A model generated the notes under the pieces. That model made no database searches. It worked only from the letters and a program-made list of their open reading frames with translations, and was not told the origin of the DNA. 60,000 nt of DNA from contig NC_088321.1 in assembly GCF_910592395.1 (NCBI RefSeq), forward strand, positions 1,304,001 through 1,364,000, given 5' to 3'. Below, piece after piece: positions 1-11,989 of this stretch (position 1 is the first letter of the stretch; every line of letters starts with the position of its first letter). The translations under genes were made by a program, and so were the position numbers. Source of the DNA: Lineus longissimus. Lineage: Eukaryota > Nemertea > Pilidiophora > Heteronemertea > Lineidae.

Positions 1-373
1 CTTTCCCTGCGCTGATGAACTCGAAGGCCCGCGACGGCAGCATAGGTGTGAGTAGCAATGGGGAGGTTTGCGAGTGGGTTTTTTCCGGAATGACAGATTT
101 TGTCTGAAACTTAAAACAATCGTGTCGCGACTACATTTTGTGTATTTTTCTGCTTGCAAAAACTCAATTGGATGAAATCTGTCTAGAATCTACAGGAAAT
201 TTCCCAGGGATTAAGTCCCAGGTAAAAGTTTGAAATGGTTATCATCTACCCTCAGTGATATGATTTGGCGCACCAACATCATGTTGCGATTCGTTTTCTC
301 CAGCTGCCTTCGTTTCTGAAACCTTTTGCTATTTAATATACCATGTGTAAAGAGGCGGTGTCGTGAAATGTTA

Positions 374-502
374 GCGAGTTTTCGCAAATCCCCCGCAACG
401 TCAACGCGAACGCCTAGTACAATGTTCGACATCGTAATCGGGAGGCCGAGGAATGGGATAGGCTTTCGCGATGGCGTTTCGGGGATTCGGGAAAACTCCC
501 TA
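374..502. mobile_element. Short inverted-repeat element (GAGTTTTCGCAAATCCCC ends)
   Basis: The left end GCGAGTTTTCGCAAATCCCC and the right end GGGGATTCGGGAAAACTCCC are imperfect inverted repeats. A related element is at about 33638-33873. Confidence 0.55.
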
Positions 503-828
503 ATATAGGGTACTTGTTAGAAGCGTTTGAATTGTACGGTTGGCTACGCGTATATCTACGCGTAGTCCTACGCTTATTTGATAGACATTATTTCAATGAC
601 ATTTTGTCAATATGATAGGTCACCGCGACACCCCTGGGGCACGCCATGGCCCTATCACTTGACCCCCGCGACACTCAACACTCATCAACAATGACCTTAC
701 CTGCCTTGCATGCCAAAACGTCAATGTCATGACCTTACATGCCAAAACGTCAATGAAAATCATTAGGCAGGTTTCGTAACCCTTACGAAGAGTACGAACT
801 ACTTTTTCTCGTATCCTATAGTGGCATA

Positions 829-1080
829 TAGGGGATTTCGCAAGACCAACGTTTTGGCCTTCATTTGATATTTTCTTCGGGCGGTGAAAATGAACCTTCT
901 CATTCCCTGCTGAAAATTCCGGGGCAGATCAGTAAGCTAGACTTCACCTGATCAACATATGGACAGTAGGGCCTGCAATAGGTTGATTCAGTCAGAAACT
1001 CGCGTTTGACTTGATGCTACATGGATTACTTTGATACCGATTGAGGAGCGGTAAGGGCATCGTGCGAAGTTCGCTTTCAA
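829..1080. mobile_element. Inverted-repeat family J copy (GGATTTCGCACG ends)
   Basis: It starts GGGGATTTCGCAAGACCA and ends CATCGTGCGAAGTTCGCTTT, related to the better-preserved copy at 44961-45238 through shared blocks (AACCTTCTCA, GCAGATCAG, CTGAT, GCCTGCAATAGG). Confidence 0.6.
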
Positions 1081-1949
1081 GAAGACGGGTCAAATACAAT
1101 TTCAAGAGGTCGAATATCCGAATTTGAGATTTCAATGATATTCATTCTGAAATCTCAAATTTGGGTAAATAGGTTATAGCATCAATATCAACTACAATCA
1201 GAATGTCTTTCGAAACCAACTTGACGATACAACGAAAGAAATGATATTCACTGTATGTACTTGAAGATTGACTAGGCTCATTCAAGAACATCTCACTGTA
1301 TAACCACAGGGTGTAGACCTTTGTTATTTATGTACCGAATTTGAATGTGAAATTATGTTCTGCCTTTTGTCAAGATCACGCCCTACCCATCGTGTATTTT
1401 GATAGCAAAAACACACAGATCTTGATAACACAATGATACGATACCCGGAGGCCATTTTGAAACATATCGTGCTTATATCACTAGAGATTACATTTGCATG
1501 TCGCTTATAACAATATGCACATTCATTGGCGCACTTGAGGATTAACATAAGGGGCAGGGTATGGCAAGTTCGGATCGAAACAAACTATATCTTTACTATG
1601 TTTATAGAAAACAGAAGATGTTATTACCACCTTATTGATGGCAAGCAAGTCCATGCAATAGTTTTGTCTACAGCTATTAGGCCTACCCGGGAAAGCTGAA
1701 GTGCCATTGTGGTTTTCGTCAGGCACTTCAGACCTAACCTTTCTTTCAAGACATACTCAAATTGGTATCCGGCAATTAAAGCGCGGTGGAACAATGAAAG
1801 AGCGTCCGTCTTGTGATCGAGAGGTCACGGGTTCGAGGATCGACCAGCGTAACTTCCAACGGACATGCATAAAATGGCCAAGTGTAGCCCCATTTGTGCT
1901 CTGAATTTCTCCTGGGAGCTTTTTCTCTATTTGGTTTAGGAATGAGAGT

Positions 1950-2194
1950 AAAGTGCTTTAATGCAATATAGCGGTACAGAATAACTTGAAAGTGCTTTAA
2001 GGCAATATAGCGGTACAGAATAACTTGAAAGTGCTTTAAGGCAATATAGCGGTACAGAATAACTTGAAAGTGCTTTAAGGCAATATAGCGGTACATAACA
2101 ACTTGAAAGTGATTTAAGGCAATGTAGTGGTACAGAATAACTTGAAAGTGCTTTAAGGCAATATAGCGGTACATAATAACTTGAAAGTGCTTTA
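1950..2194. repeat. 39-bp minisatellite, about 6 copies
   Basis: The unit AAGTGCTTTAAGGCAATATA...ACTTG is repeated head to tail with few changes. Because 39 is a multiple of 3, one minus-strand frame stays open across it (repeating YIALKHFQVIL), which is an artefact and not a gene. Confidence 0.9.
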
Positions 2195-2232
2195 TGCTAT
2201 ATACAAACTTGGAACCAGAGGAATATGGAGAG

Positions 2233-2411
2233 CCGGTGTAATGTTTTTGAGTGTTTCTATTTTTGAGTGTTTCCCCTCATTGTTTGGGAACGCTAAAAGA
2301 TAGATTGACAAGTTTTTCTGTGTTTCCCCCTATTGAAAAGTCGTGGTATCTCTAGCTGCCTATTGTTTGGAAACACTGAAACATGGGGAACAACCACAGA
2401 TGTTACACCGG
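2233..2411. mobile_element. MITE family B copy 1 (TIR ACCGGTGTAA)
   Basis: An element of about 180 bp starts CCGGTGTAATGTTTTTGAG and ends CAGATGTTACACCGG, so its ends are inverted repeats. Near-identical copies lie at 7359-7539 and 42073-42259. Confidence 0.8.
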
Positions 2412-4050
2412 TGTGGGAAAATTCCCGCCTGGTACGCTATTGGCATTACATAGCCGTAGCAATGTCAATCAATCGATATTTAGAGATTGACCTGTATTCG
2501 GTTTAGGCCTGATAAGATGTAACATGGCCGTTCATGAGTGCGATATGGAAATATTAAAACGCACACCGTTTGTTTAAATATTTGAAAGTTGAACTAGAAT
2601 TTTTTTAAATCTTCTCGTGTATACTATGTATCAATATTGCTGTTGTGTGACAAATCTTATAGAAAGAACAAGTTTACGAAAATTTGCCGGCATTATAACT
2701 GCAATAAGGCATTGAGTATTTCTACTACTTTTTAAATACATCTCACAACTCGTATGCCCGAACAACTGTCTCATAAGCCTTAAGGCTGGCTATTTGTATA
2801 AATAAATAGGTGACAATAAACAAATAATATATAGGGGAAGCAGAATCAAAATGCATCTAAAACCACGCTATTTGTTGTTAAGCTCCAACCTCGCGGTTTC
2901 GGTGCGACAACCAATGTCTCCATTTCGGTATCAATTCCTTGATTCAGCGCTGCAACCTGAGCAGAACTTATTTGTCCGCACACTACCGCCCGATCACTCC
3001 GTTCTGAGGCACAGCATCTTCCTATCGAGCGTCCATTCCGGCTGGTAACATTCGGGGCAAGGGCATTCTCAGTGCATGCCCCTCGAATGTGGAACTCACT
3101 AGGCCATGACCTGAGGAAAGAACTAAATCCCCTTCCAAAAAAACTTGAAAACTTTCCTCTTCCGCGAGCATTTTGGAGTGTGAGCGCTTTTGAACATTGT
3201 ATTCAGTGGGAAAGGCGCTATACAAAAATAATTTCATTCCTTCATCCATTTCTGACCAGTAACCACAGACCTTGGTGAGGCAAGGCGAATAAGTCATAGA
3301 GATGTGGTAGAGTCTCCCGCGGACTGGCAGGGGCCTGGAGTTCGAACCACTGGTCACTGCAAGTCACAATATGTGCTTGTTCATGTTATTTCATTCCAAA
3401 AACTTCAAAGAATTCAAGTTTGAACGTCATCAGAGAGTGTGCTCTTTTCGTCCTAGCCATGGGTGAACCGTCCCAAACAGCAACGGTTGCCAAACTTCAA
3501 CCGTTGCAGTCAAAACGAGGCCCATAGTGCATTATACACTGTAACTGCGGTTCATTGCAATCAGGGTGTTTTGAAATTTTCATTTCTGAGTATTACATCA
3601 AATGTCATTATTTGATTGGCTGAGCCACGTTTGCGGACGTTTCTGGTATCTCGCGGTTCATTAGGTCGAATAACACGTTATAGAGATATTAATAGTAAGA
3701 TAACACATCAAGTATGTTGCCAGAAGTGGGCCACAACAAATTGACGGAATGACCGGAGTGAACGAAATATGATGGAATGTGTGTTGAATCATGCTTTGCG
3801 CAAACGATTTCCAAAATTAGGGAGTAGTTGCGGGCGATGATACCGGACCGACGCTGATCATAAACATAGTAAAGGTTACTGTTAGTGTTAATGGGCAGCT
3901 CAGGAATGCATTTATTATGTAACCATATAAAAAAGAGTTGCATACGTCAGCACTTCTTGCCAACGTGCTGAGATGTACTTTTCTGGCGCTCACACCAAAT
4001 TCATATTCTTATTGTGACTACAAACTTCCCCAAAGAGCCAAATAGCGAAA
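2412..4050. other. Intergenic
   Basis: It contains a half foldback arm (2880-2944) and the LINE 3' end (3050-3245). I see nothing else supportable. Confidence 0.5.
3050..3245 (+). mobile_element. 3' end of a non-LTR retrotransposon (CR1/L2-like), truncated
   Basis: One frame reads FGARAFSVHAPRMWNSLGHD then LRKEL...LPRAFWS, matching the end of the ORF2 of CR1/Jockey-type elements (RSFSVAAPRLWNSLP..LR). It finishes with GGCGCTATACAAAAATAA, the same type of tail as the SINE at 8490-8745. Confidence 0.65.
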
Positions 4051-4308
4051 TACAGTAGAACCTCTCTATTAAGGACACCCTCTGGACTGACAAATGCTGT
4101 CCTTAATAGAGAGGTGTCCTGATTAGAGAGGTCGAATTCAATGGAAGTACACCCTCTGGACTGACAATTGTTGTCCTTAATAGAGAGGTGTCCTGATTAG
4201 AGAGGTCGAATTCAATGGAAACAACCAATTTGGGACCGAAACTACTGTCCTTAATGGAGAGGTTGTCCTTAATAGAGAGGTGTCCACTAAGGGAGGTTCC
4301 ACTGTATT
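4051..4308. mobile_element. Inverted-repeat family C copy (TACAGTAGAACCTC ends)
   Basis: The ends are TACAGTAGAACCTCTC and GAGGTTCCACTGTA. The body contains alternating GGACACC and TCCTTAATAGAGAGG words, so it is largely self-complementary. One internal block is duplicated. Other copies are at 7028-7214, 17303-17475, 26364-26520, 42557-42655 and 58190-58467. Confidence 0.75.
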
Positions 4309-5070
4309 ATAAAACATTGAAGAAAAATAAAACGATAATGAACATTATTTCATATATGAAACCATGTCATTATCCCCTGCTTGTCCTCCTTGCGGCTGCT
4401 TTCAGGCGTACTTTCATCATTTTCCGTTCGTTCTGTTCGCTCCGCACGTTCCGTCAATTCGACGAGGCCTCATCAAAAGTGGCCGAGGTGAACATGGACA
4501 TAAAATTCGATGCGATTACCAATGTCATGAATGTTATCGTGCTATCTTCTGATAATGGGCGTTCCCCTATTGCATTACATACATCGTATATTTGATAAGA
4601 AGACAGTTTGTGGAAACGCCTATTGATATCGAACATTATTATGAAAATGGAATAAGGACTGATCAATCCATATAGAGGCGTTACGAAAATTCACGTGAAC
4701 GTAAAAGTAAATAAGTAAATATTAGCTCAATACGTTTTGTATCTCACAATATTTTACCTGTAAACACTCCACATGGCGCCTAGAACTCAACTTAAACTTA
4801 TGTCAACAGCTTACTTTATTCTCCAAGTGGGTTAAAGTGTTTGACGTGACTTTTCCTTCTCTTTCAAAGAGGAGTAGCGCGTTAAAGGTCATATTCATCA
4901 GCGATATTAGCTTGCCAAACTAAAATGGGCTCTCACGAAAAAAATTTTTGACCACTTATTATTATGTCCCATCAACATGAAGCCGACATGCATGCATAAA
5001 ACCCTAACGGCCAAGTTAGAAAAAAACACATATGCCTGATCACCAAACGACCAACTCAAAGAAAAAATGA

Positions 5071-5287
5071 AAAATATTCCTCGCGCGGGTTCGAACTCGG
5101 AACCCTCGTCACAGAGAAGCTCTCGTGTAAAGAAAAAATGAAAAATATTTATCGCGCGGGTTCGAACTCGGAACCCTCGTCACAGAGAAGCTCTCTTGTA
5201 AAGAAAAAAATAAAAATATTCCTCGCGCGGGTTCGAACTCGGAACCCTCGACACTGCATCCCTGCCGTCTTACCCACTATGCCATGA
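5071..5287 (-). repeat. Tandem trimer of a tRNA-like sequence
   Basis: A unit of about 75 bp containing CGCGCGGGTTCGAACTCGGA is repeated three times. The last unit, read on the minus strand, continues into TGGCATAGTGGGTAAGACGG, giving a tRNA-like box A and box B (GAGTTCGAACCCGC). It is most likely a SINE head or tRNA pseudogene with its 3' half amplified. Confidence 0.6.
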
Positions 5288-6777
5288 AGTCATTGTTGTA
5301 AATGTACATAATTTTCAGTTTTTGACTTCACGTACAAGCTTGACAGAAAAGCCTCTTTTGTGCCATCTGTACCATTTTCAGTTTCAAAGTGGCGTTTGAA
5401 ATTTGCTAATTTACAATATTGGCAAAGTGAATTCATAAGATACATAATCAGGAGATGAACATGACACCCTCTGATGATTATAAGAGCACGTGGCCATTTT
5501 TCGAGTTTTAAAGATGCAAAACAATTTCCCGCTTTGCTAGTATTGAAACCATGCGCGTATTGAGGAACTGTCTGATGAGTTGGCATTCGATTTCAAACAA
5601 TGGGCGCATTGGCCACGTATCTGTGCTCCACATCCAGTGTTGGTGAATACGGTAGCGCCACTGCGGCCTGCTGGTAGTCTATCATATCTGAGGGCGTTTG
5701 AAACATGGCTGACCGGTCGTTCAAAATATGGCGGACGGGCGTTAGTGTTTTCGAACTTGGCCGCTAGGGTTATTATGCATGCATGTCAGCTTTGAGAATG
5801 AGTATAACACCCTGGTTTGTCAAGATGATGAAACACTTCAGACGTTTACACGATAATATATGATATTGCCTCTTTTCGATATGACTAGGCTGTAGTCGGT
5901 GAACGTTACGTCCTCGCTGTTAAAAGAATTCAGAGCTTGCACGTTACACGGTCTTTTGTTTATAAACAAAGCGCGCTCGCATCTCGGCCAAAATTCCCAT
6001 TGGTTTGCCGTCTTACGAAAGGGTCATCAGGGCGATTTTTGATAGTGACAAGACCACCATTGATTTTTAAGCCTTTTAGCAGTTAAATTGTCAATGTTTG
6101 ACCGCGACGCATCAAATACTTCGTGGGGTTGTGAATCTGAAATTTTGATATGATATTCCGGACAGTCGGGCAAGTAAATGGTGAAAAGTAAACTGGTAGT
6201 TGACCACGGAAATTTGTTGATAATCGACAAATTAGACAGACATTGATATTTCCACTCTTTTCAGCCAACTGGCAGAAAAATCTCAAAACACGCCCCCTAT
6301 TACCAAATTAGCAAAATCTCGAAATTAATTTTTTCATCAAATAATTTCTTCATATCTGTAGACTTGCCACAGCAAATATTTTTTCAATACCTCTCCAAAT
6401 ATGTACTCGAGAGTTAAAAACATGCACTCGTCTAATTGATAGGCCTGGACCCTCCAACCTATGAATATTCATTGGTGGCCTTGTCTCGATAACATCAACA
6501 CCCGCGAAACAGGTTTGACGACATCGATAGGTGTAAATCGGCAAAGGCAAATAAGTACTACAAATATGATGAGATGGGTTTGAAAAATTAAGTTTAGGTA
6601 GTAAATCGTGGTTTGTTTTCTAATGAGAATATTATTTGAACAGTGGCTCAGCCGTGGCCTTTGGAATGCACAAAAGTAAGTGCTCGATCCCAGCGACATA
6701 TCTTATTTCACCTAAACCAAGGGACGACGCCTATATACAAGTCAAGTTAATTTACCCGTTCCTCATTAAAGCGGTAC

Positions 6778-6957
6778 CATTGACAATGACATGTCGATAA
6801 GTCTTTTGTCAATGCTCTTTAGCTCAGGAATGCAAACATCGAAATTTGCATTTAGTTTTCAAATATCACTGACAATGACATGTCGATGAGTCTTTTGGCA
6901 ATGCTTTTTAGCTCAGGAATGAAAACATTGAAATTTGCATTTAGTTTTCAAATATCA
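6778..6957. repeat. Tandem duplication of about 88 bp
   Basis: Two copies from TGACAATGACATGTCGAT to TTTAGTTTTCAAATATCA with few differences. Confidence 0.85.
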
Positions 6958-7027
6958 TATTTCATTGATTGACAAGTAACGGCCAATTCGGACAAGTTTC
7001 GCAGCATGACGAAGAGCTTGAACGACA

Positions 7028-7214
7028 ATGTACAAAGTAGAACCTCTCTATTAAGGACACCTATGGGTCTGACAAGTCCTGCCCTTAATAGAGATGTGTC
7101 CTCATTAGAGAGGTCAAATTGAATGAAAACTACCACTCTGGGACCAAAACTAGTGTCCTTAATAGAAAGGTTGTTTTTATCAGAGAGGTGTCCGCTACGA
7201 GAGGTTCCATCATG
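7028..7214. mobile_element. Inverted-repeat family C copy
   Basis: It runs from TACAAAGTAGAACCTCTC to GAGAGGTTCCATCATGCA, with the same TTAAGGACACC and TTAATAGAGA words as at 4051-4308. Confidence 0.7.
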
Positions 7215-7358
7215 CATTGATACTCTATATTCACTAGTATAAGACCGGTTCAGAGCTTTCAAATTTAAGCTAGGTATCCTGAAATGGTCGTTTGATGCCA
7301 TTCAACATGTTCAGTTTCGTAAGACACCAAGTTTTCCGATGGCTCATAATATCATGTT

Positions 7359-7539
7359 CCGGCGTAATGTTTTTGAGTGTTTCTGTTTTTGAGTGTTTCC
7401 CCTCATTGTTTGGGAACGCTCAAAAATAGATTGACGAGTATTTCTGTGTATCCCCCCTATTGAAAAGTCATGGTCTCTCTAGCTGCCTATTGTTTGGAAA
7501 CACTGAAACATGGGGAACAACCACAGATGTTACACCGGT
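7359..7539. mobile_element. MITE family B copy 2
   Basis: It has the same body as the copy at 2233-2411, including CTCATTGTTTGGGAACGCTC and CTAGCTGCCTATTGTTTGG. The left end has one change (CCGGCGTAA). A diverged partial copy follows at about 7668-7790. Confidence 0.8.
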
Positions 7540-8712
7540 TTGGCATTTTTCAACTGGTTGCAGCTCGGTGAAACCAGTGCAAGTCGTAGTATATACGAAT
7601 GTACTTCAATATCCTTCCCCCCAAGTCAATGGCCTGATGACTGACCTCTTAAAAAGGATTTTAGTTTTTTCCTGTCATTGTTTGGGAAGACTGCAAGACA
7701 GGTTGACATCATTTTGGGCTATATGCCTGCTTCCCCTATCAAAAAGTCATGGTCTCTCTGCCTGTCTCTTGTGCTGAATCACTGAAATAATACGAATATC
7801 GAGAGCGATATTTTTGACCCTGGTATCAACTCGATCACGACCTTCTCAAATATTCTGAACATATTAATTGGCCTTAAGACTGATTGAGACGAAAGGGATT
7901 ACTGCTCTCTAAATTCCATTCTAAGAGGTCAGGGATCAAACTAATGACTTGCATGCTAATCAAAGGGAACGTGTTGATACACTCGAGATGAACCACTTAA
8001 ATATTCAAGTCAACATAATTTGACAGTAGAAAGTCAGTCAGGACACTTCAAACATGGCCTTGGCTCCTTTATCGAGACGATCGAAATCAGGTTGAGTTTT
8101 AGATTATCAGTTCAAATATTAGTTAGACAGTGCCCTTTTTAAGTCTGCTAAGCCGTGGAAGATCAACATTAGAGAGTTTTCGCACCTGTACGTTTCGGCG
8201 ACCGACTACGTTCAGGTCATTAGATTTTGCGGTCATTGACGTGAACACATACGGTTTAGAGAGAACGTTATCTTTAGCTAGTCAGCTCCACATGAGAGTG
8301 AAAAACGGTTTGAAAAAACAGCATATTTTTCCGAAACCAAGTCTTCCCACGTCGATCGTTTTTCTATTAAAATCATTTATGACTAATCATCTTTGTAACG
8401 TTTGTGAAACATTTTGTTTCTGGTATTTTTGACCATGTCTATTTCACTTTTGAATTCGTGGTACTCGCATATAAGTCGTGGTTATACTCGCAGCGGTAGC
8501 GTAGTGGAAGAGAGTCGGCCTCATGAACAGGTGGTCGTGGGTTCCACTCCCGGCCAAGTCACTCCTTGGCTCCCCTACTGGTCGAGTTCAAGTGTGCACC
8601 TTCTGGTTGCTCCTTGAAACCCCTGATTGATTTCTGTGGAGACCGGGGTAATAATATGATATCCCAAAGCGCTTTGAGCGAGAACTATAGTGTCACGGAA
8701 TTGCGCTATATA

Positions 8713-8745
<33 letters not shown>

Positions 8746-9191
8746 AAATGCCTTTTCCGTTGATCAAAAGGCAGCCAGAAGGGGCCTTCCGCAACTTAAC
8801 TGATGGAAGAATGAGCTCTGTTAGGTCATTGACTTGTGAGCGGTCGTTGAAGAGGAATCTGCACTTCGCTGATAAAGGCCTGGATATCCGCAAGTTCAAT
8901 GGCGTTTAGTAAAATACACTTAGCGGGTAGCTTGATTTTCTCCAGTAGTAGATCTAAGCGACAGAAGCAGCTTCAAGTCTTTTAAAGCAAATTTTTATTA
9001 ACCCTTGCTTGGAAAGTCATTTGGCGTATTTAAATGGATGATCGTTAACTGGTAACTGTCCGTAAAGGCATAACCGGGTCCATTTGCGAAATCACAAAAA
9101 ATTAAACGTTGCCCGTTTTACGGTCATGGATGAGTAAATGTAGTCGGCCGCCTAAACTGACAGGTGCGAAAACGTTCCGACCCTGCTTGTA
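7540..9191. other. Intergenic
   Basis: A diverged family B copy (7668-7790) and the ATT-tailed SINE (8490-8745) are the only features seen. Confidence 0.5.
8490..8745 (+). mobile_element. tRNA-derived SINE with ATT tail
   Basis: The head has box A-like GGTAGCGTAGTGGAAGAG and box B-like GTGGGTTCCACTCCC. The 3' part has AAGCGCTTTGAGCG and TTGCGCTATATAAAAG, and it ends in an (ATT)n run near 8718-8745. Confidence 0.75.
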
Positions 9192-9560
9192 TAACATTCC
9201 GCGAAGATGAAGTCACTGCAGCTGCTGCCCTCTATTTCCCCATCGCTGAATTACAGGCAATGTCGGACAAACATGCGGTTTCGTAATGGATTCAGGCTTT
9301 CTTACTAGGGCAGTTAGATTCAATCTGGCACATGTCCGAGTGTTGGAAATACTACATAATTGTTCTGAATATTTCTCTCTCTGACTATATGGTATCATTC
9401 ATGCTAAAAACAATGCAGGGTCAAAGATAATTGACTTTGAAATAAGCTCAAATGCGTGGAAATAAGTGTCGATGGCCGACTGTCACGTGGCTAAAACGTC
9501 ATCAATATCTTATGCAAATGACCTTGTGAGCTATAAATAGTAACTTCGCGGGATGCTATT
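9192..9560. mobile_element. MITE family A copy 1 (TIR AATAGCATCCCGCGAAG)
   Basis: About 369 bp, from ACATTCCGCGAAG to CTTCGCGGGATGCTATT. It is nearly identical to 12300-12670 and, inverted, to 31117-31486. It contains no coding capacity. Confidence 0.85.
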
Positions 9561-11451
9561 GGCCGCCATTGCCTTCAATTGGCCAGGACGAGGTCATGCC
9601 ATTACATGTATTATGAAACTTTTAGGGCCGCTAGACATGCAAGAGTTTGTGACATGGTTAAAACAATAATATTTTGCAATGCTTCATTTCAATGATACAT
9701 GCATAACTTCAGCAATATCATCCCTCGGGAAAGTAAAGTACGAATTTTCAGTCAAATTACACTGCGCGATCGCAATGTATAATGTATAATGTACAGTGAC
9801 TTTCCAACATGGAAGCTGATACTGGCAGAGAGATATATGCATGAACGTTGTGTCTGCGCTGGAGAATGAGTATCGTATTGTATGTAGATCACTGTAAACA
9901 GTACACTGCCACACTATAGGTTTGGTGTAACTGTATACACCAAGTGGGTATATGTTCAATCAAGCCACTTAATTCAATTAGAGTTATAATCAAAACTGAT
10001 CAATTTACCCTGATTGGTTCTAATAAAGTATTGTTAGTTCGATCCAAACTAAGTGTAACTAGGTCATGTGTGCATGGATGTACATCAGCGTGTGTCTGAT
10101 GCATTGAGTGTTATGGCAGGTTATGCTGGGATGCGGTTGAAGCTATCACGGTACAGGATGATTTGTCTTTTGATTAAGTGTGATCAGTTTGATTGATACA
10201 ATGCATTCCGGTTCACTGGGGAATCTGTCCGGACAGGAATTGATAAAGGCCTTTGGAAGCAATAGGCCTACTACAGCATCTAAGCTAGCACTAGGTACCA
10301 AATTTTGACAACGGGGGGGGGCTTTTGCAAGATAATTCGTCTTCTATTCAATCACTACTATTGGCTGGTTGTTGCTTGATTTTTGTGTCAAAAAATACAT
10401 GCCACAGTTGTATTTTGTATTTTAGCTCCACCCTCGCAGTTTTGGCGAGACAACCAATACCTCCAATTCGGTATCAATTCCTTAAACATTCAACATGGGA
10501 TAGACAATGGTTCGAATCGCCATTTTGAAGAGAAACAAGTTAGAATCGAGCGCCAAAGAAGTAGTTTTTGGCGCCAATGACGACATTAATGGCGGATTTG
10601 CACTGACGCGCCACCTTTCAGGAATCGAGTCGGAGTTGCGAGTGTAGTGAAATTGGTTGTACAAGGTAGCAAAACGGGCCATTGGTAACTTTTGCCAAGT
10701 TGTTTATTTCATCCTTGAAGGTTACAAGGGCTATCCTGTTAATAATGCACTTGATAATGATTAAAATTGTGACCTGCGATTCGACCTGGACACATTTTGT
10801 AACTTGTTTTTCAATCCAATTCTCACTAATTTGAAAATAGCTCAATTTCAGTGGTAAATGTGATTGAATAATTGAGTGCTCCGTCAAATTTGGCGACACT
10901 GCAGGTGATAATGAGGATGGTTTTAATTCGCCTAAAGAGTGTGGGATGAAAAATCAGGGGCAGAGTATAATGAGGCGCTTTGGACATCATCCACTCGACG
11001 AGTCAAGGCAGGCGGTGCACTACATCAGTTACGTCAAACTGGTTATCGTCGTTGAGGGACTCCGTCAGGGCCGCAAATTCCTCCGTACATTTTTACATAC
11101 ATAATTTTGTTTTCGGTGGATTCAAACCCTTTCTTCTGGAGGCGTATTCATAGGGATATAGTCATGGAATTTAAGTAAATTATGGTTGCAGCAAAAAAAG
11201 TCATCAGTTCTCCTCACATGAGACCTTTTATAATACATCACCTGTCCGCGCATTCCTGGTATTGTACCTGGGGACGAAAAAACGAGGTTCGTGACGTATC
11301 TGACCACGGAAAGCCAAGGCGCGAAATGCCTATTATTCCATTCTCAAGATACTGACGTGGTCAAAATGATACATTGTATTTCATTTTACCGAATTTTCTA
11401 AAACAAAGAGTTGAAGTGCCAGTGAACGAAGATTTTCTTGCAAGCACACCA
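9561..11451. other. Intergenic
   Basis: A half foldback arm lies at 10424-10489 and a short G run near 10313-10321. No gene is seen. Confidence 0.5.
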
Positions 11452-11744
11452 TACGGTGGCTGGAAAGTGCCATCATTATTTTTTCCGGAATATTTCTTTT
11501 TTTTTAATTAACATTATTTTTCTTAAATAAATTTTTTTTTTCAATTTCCACCGCGTGGCGATAATTATTATCGCCACGCGGCGGAAATAATTTCGGGCAC
11601 GGTGGAAATAATTATCGCCGCGGCGGTAATAATTATCGCCACGCGGTGAAATTAAAAAAAACACTTTATTTAAGAAAAATAATGTTAATTAAAAAAAATG
11701 AATTATTCCGGAAAAAATAATGATGGCACTTTCCAGCCACCGTA
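11452..11744. mobile_element. Foldback element with long terminal inverted repeats
   Basis: The left arm starts TACGGTGGCTGGAAAGTGCC and the right arm ends with its exact complement; each arm is roughly 100 bp. The centre contains further short palindromes (CGCGTGGCGATAATTATTAT and its complement). The TA at both tips fits a Tc1/mariner-type target. It lies about 190 bp upstream of the CRE/TATA promoter. Confidence 0.88.
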
Positions 11745-11929
11745 ATACCAACATAGTTACTGCGATGCCAGATATCAAGGGGAATATATCCAACTCAATT
11801 TGTTTATTCATCTATAGTATTTGTGTAGCTTTGGGAAGAGGCCTACTCTGATTCCTGCAGCGCACCTATGAAGTAATCAATAACAAGTAATACGCATCAT
11901 TTAAAACGTTGCATCATCATTTCAGGCCG

Positions 11930-11937
11930 TGACGTCA
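11930..11937 (+). promoter_or_regulatory. Consensus CRE/ATF site (TGACGTCA)
   Basis: A perfect 8-bp palindromic cAMP-response element lies 22 bp upstream of a TATA box and directly before the first exon of the aminopeptidase gene. This spacing fits a proximal promoter element bound by CREB/ATF-type bZIP factors. The position is seen; the regulation is inferred. Confidence 0.55.
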
Positions 11938-11958
11938 CAAGCAGACGAGAGGGTTGCG

Positions 11959-11965
11959 TATAAAA
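11959..11965 (+). promoter_or_regulatory. TATA box (TATAAAA) of the aminopeptidase gene
   Basis: TATAAAA sits about 30 bp before position 11990. A TATA box normally sets transcription start 25-32 bp downstream, which places the start at about 11985-11992. That would leave almost no leader before the first ATG (11990-11992) and favours the in-frame ATG at 12047, which has an A at -3 and a G at +4. Confidence 0.6.
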
Positions 11966-11989
11966 CGCGCACCGTGCCACTCTTGAGGC

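Larger units (their letters stand above)
1..1949. other. Intergenic, no gene recognised
   Basis: It holds the short elements at 374-502 and 829-1080 and a small tandem duplication near 690-765 (GCCAAAACGTCAATG). The rest appears unique. Confidence 0.5.
4309..7027. other. Intergenic
   Basis: Apart from the tRNA-like trimer (5071-5287), a single copy of the 69-bp-type repeat (about 5950-6060) and the 88-bp tandem duplication (6778-6957), no structure is evident. Confidence 0.5.

Noticed and set aside
1776-2174. 132-codon minus-strand frame
   Set aside because: It is made by a 39-bp minisatellite whose period is a multiple of 3.
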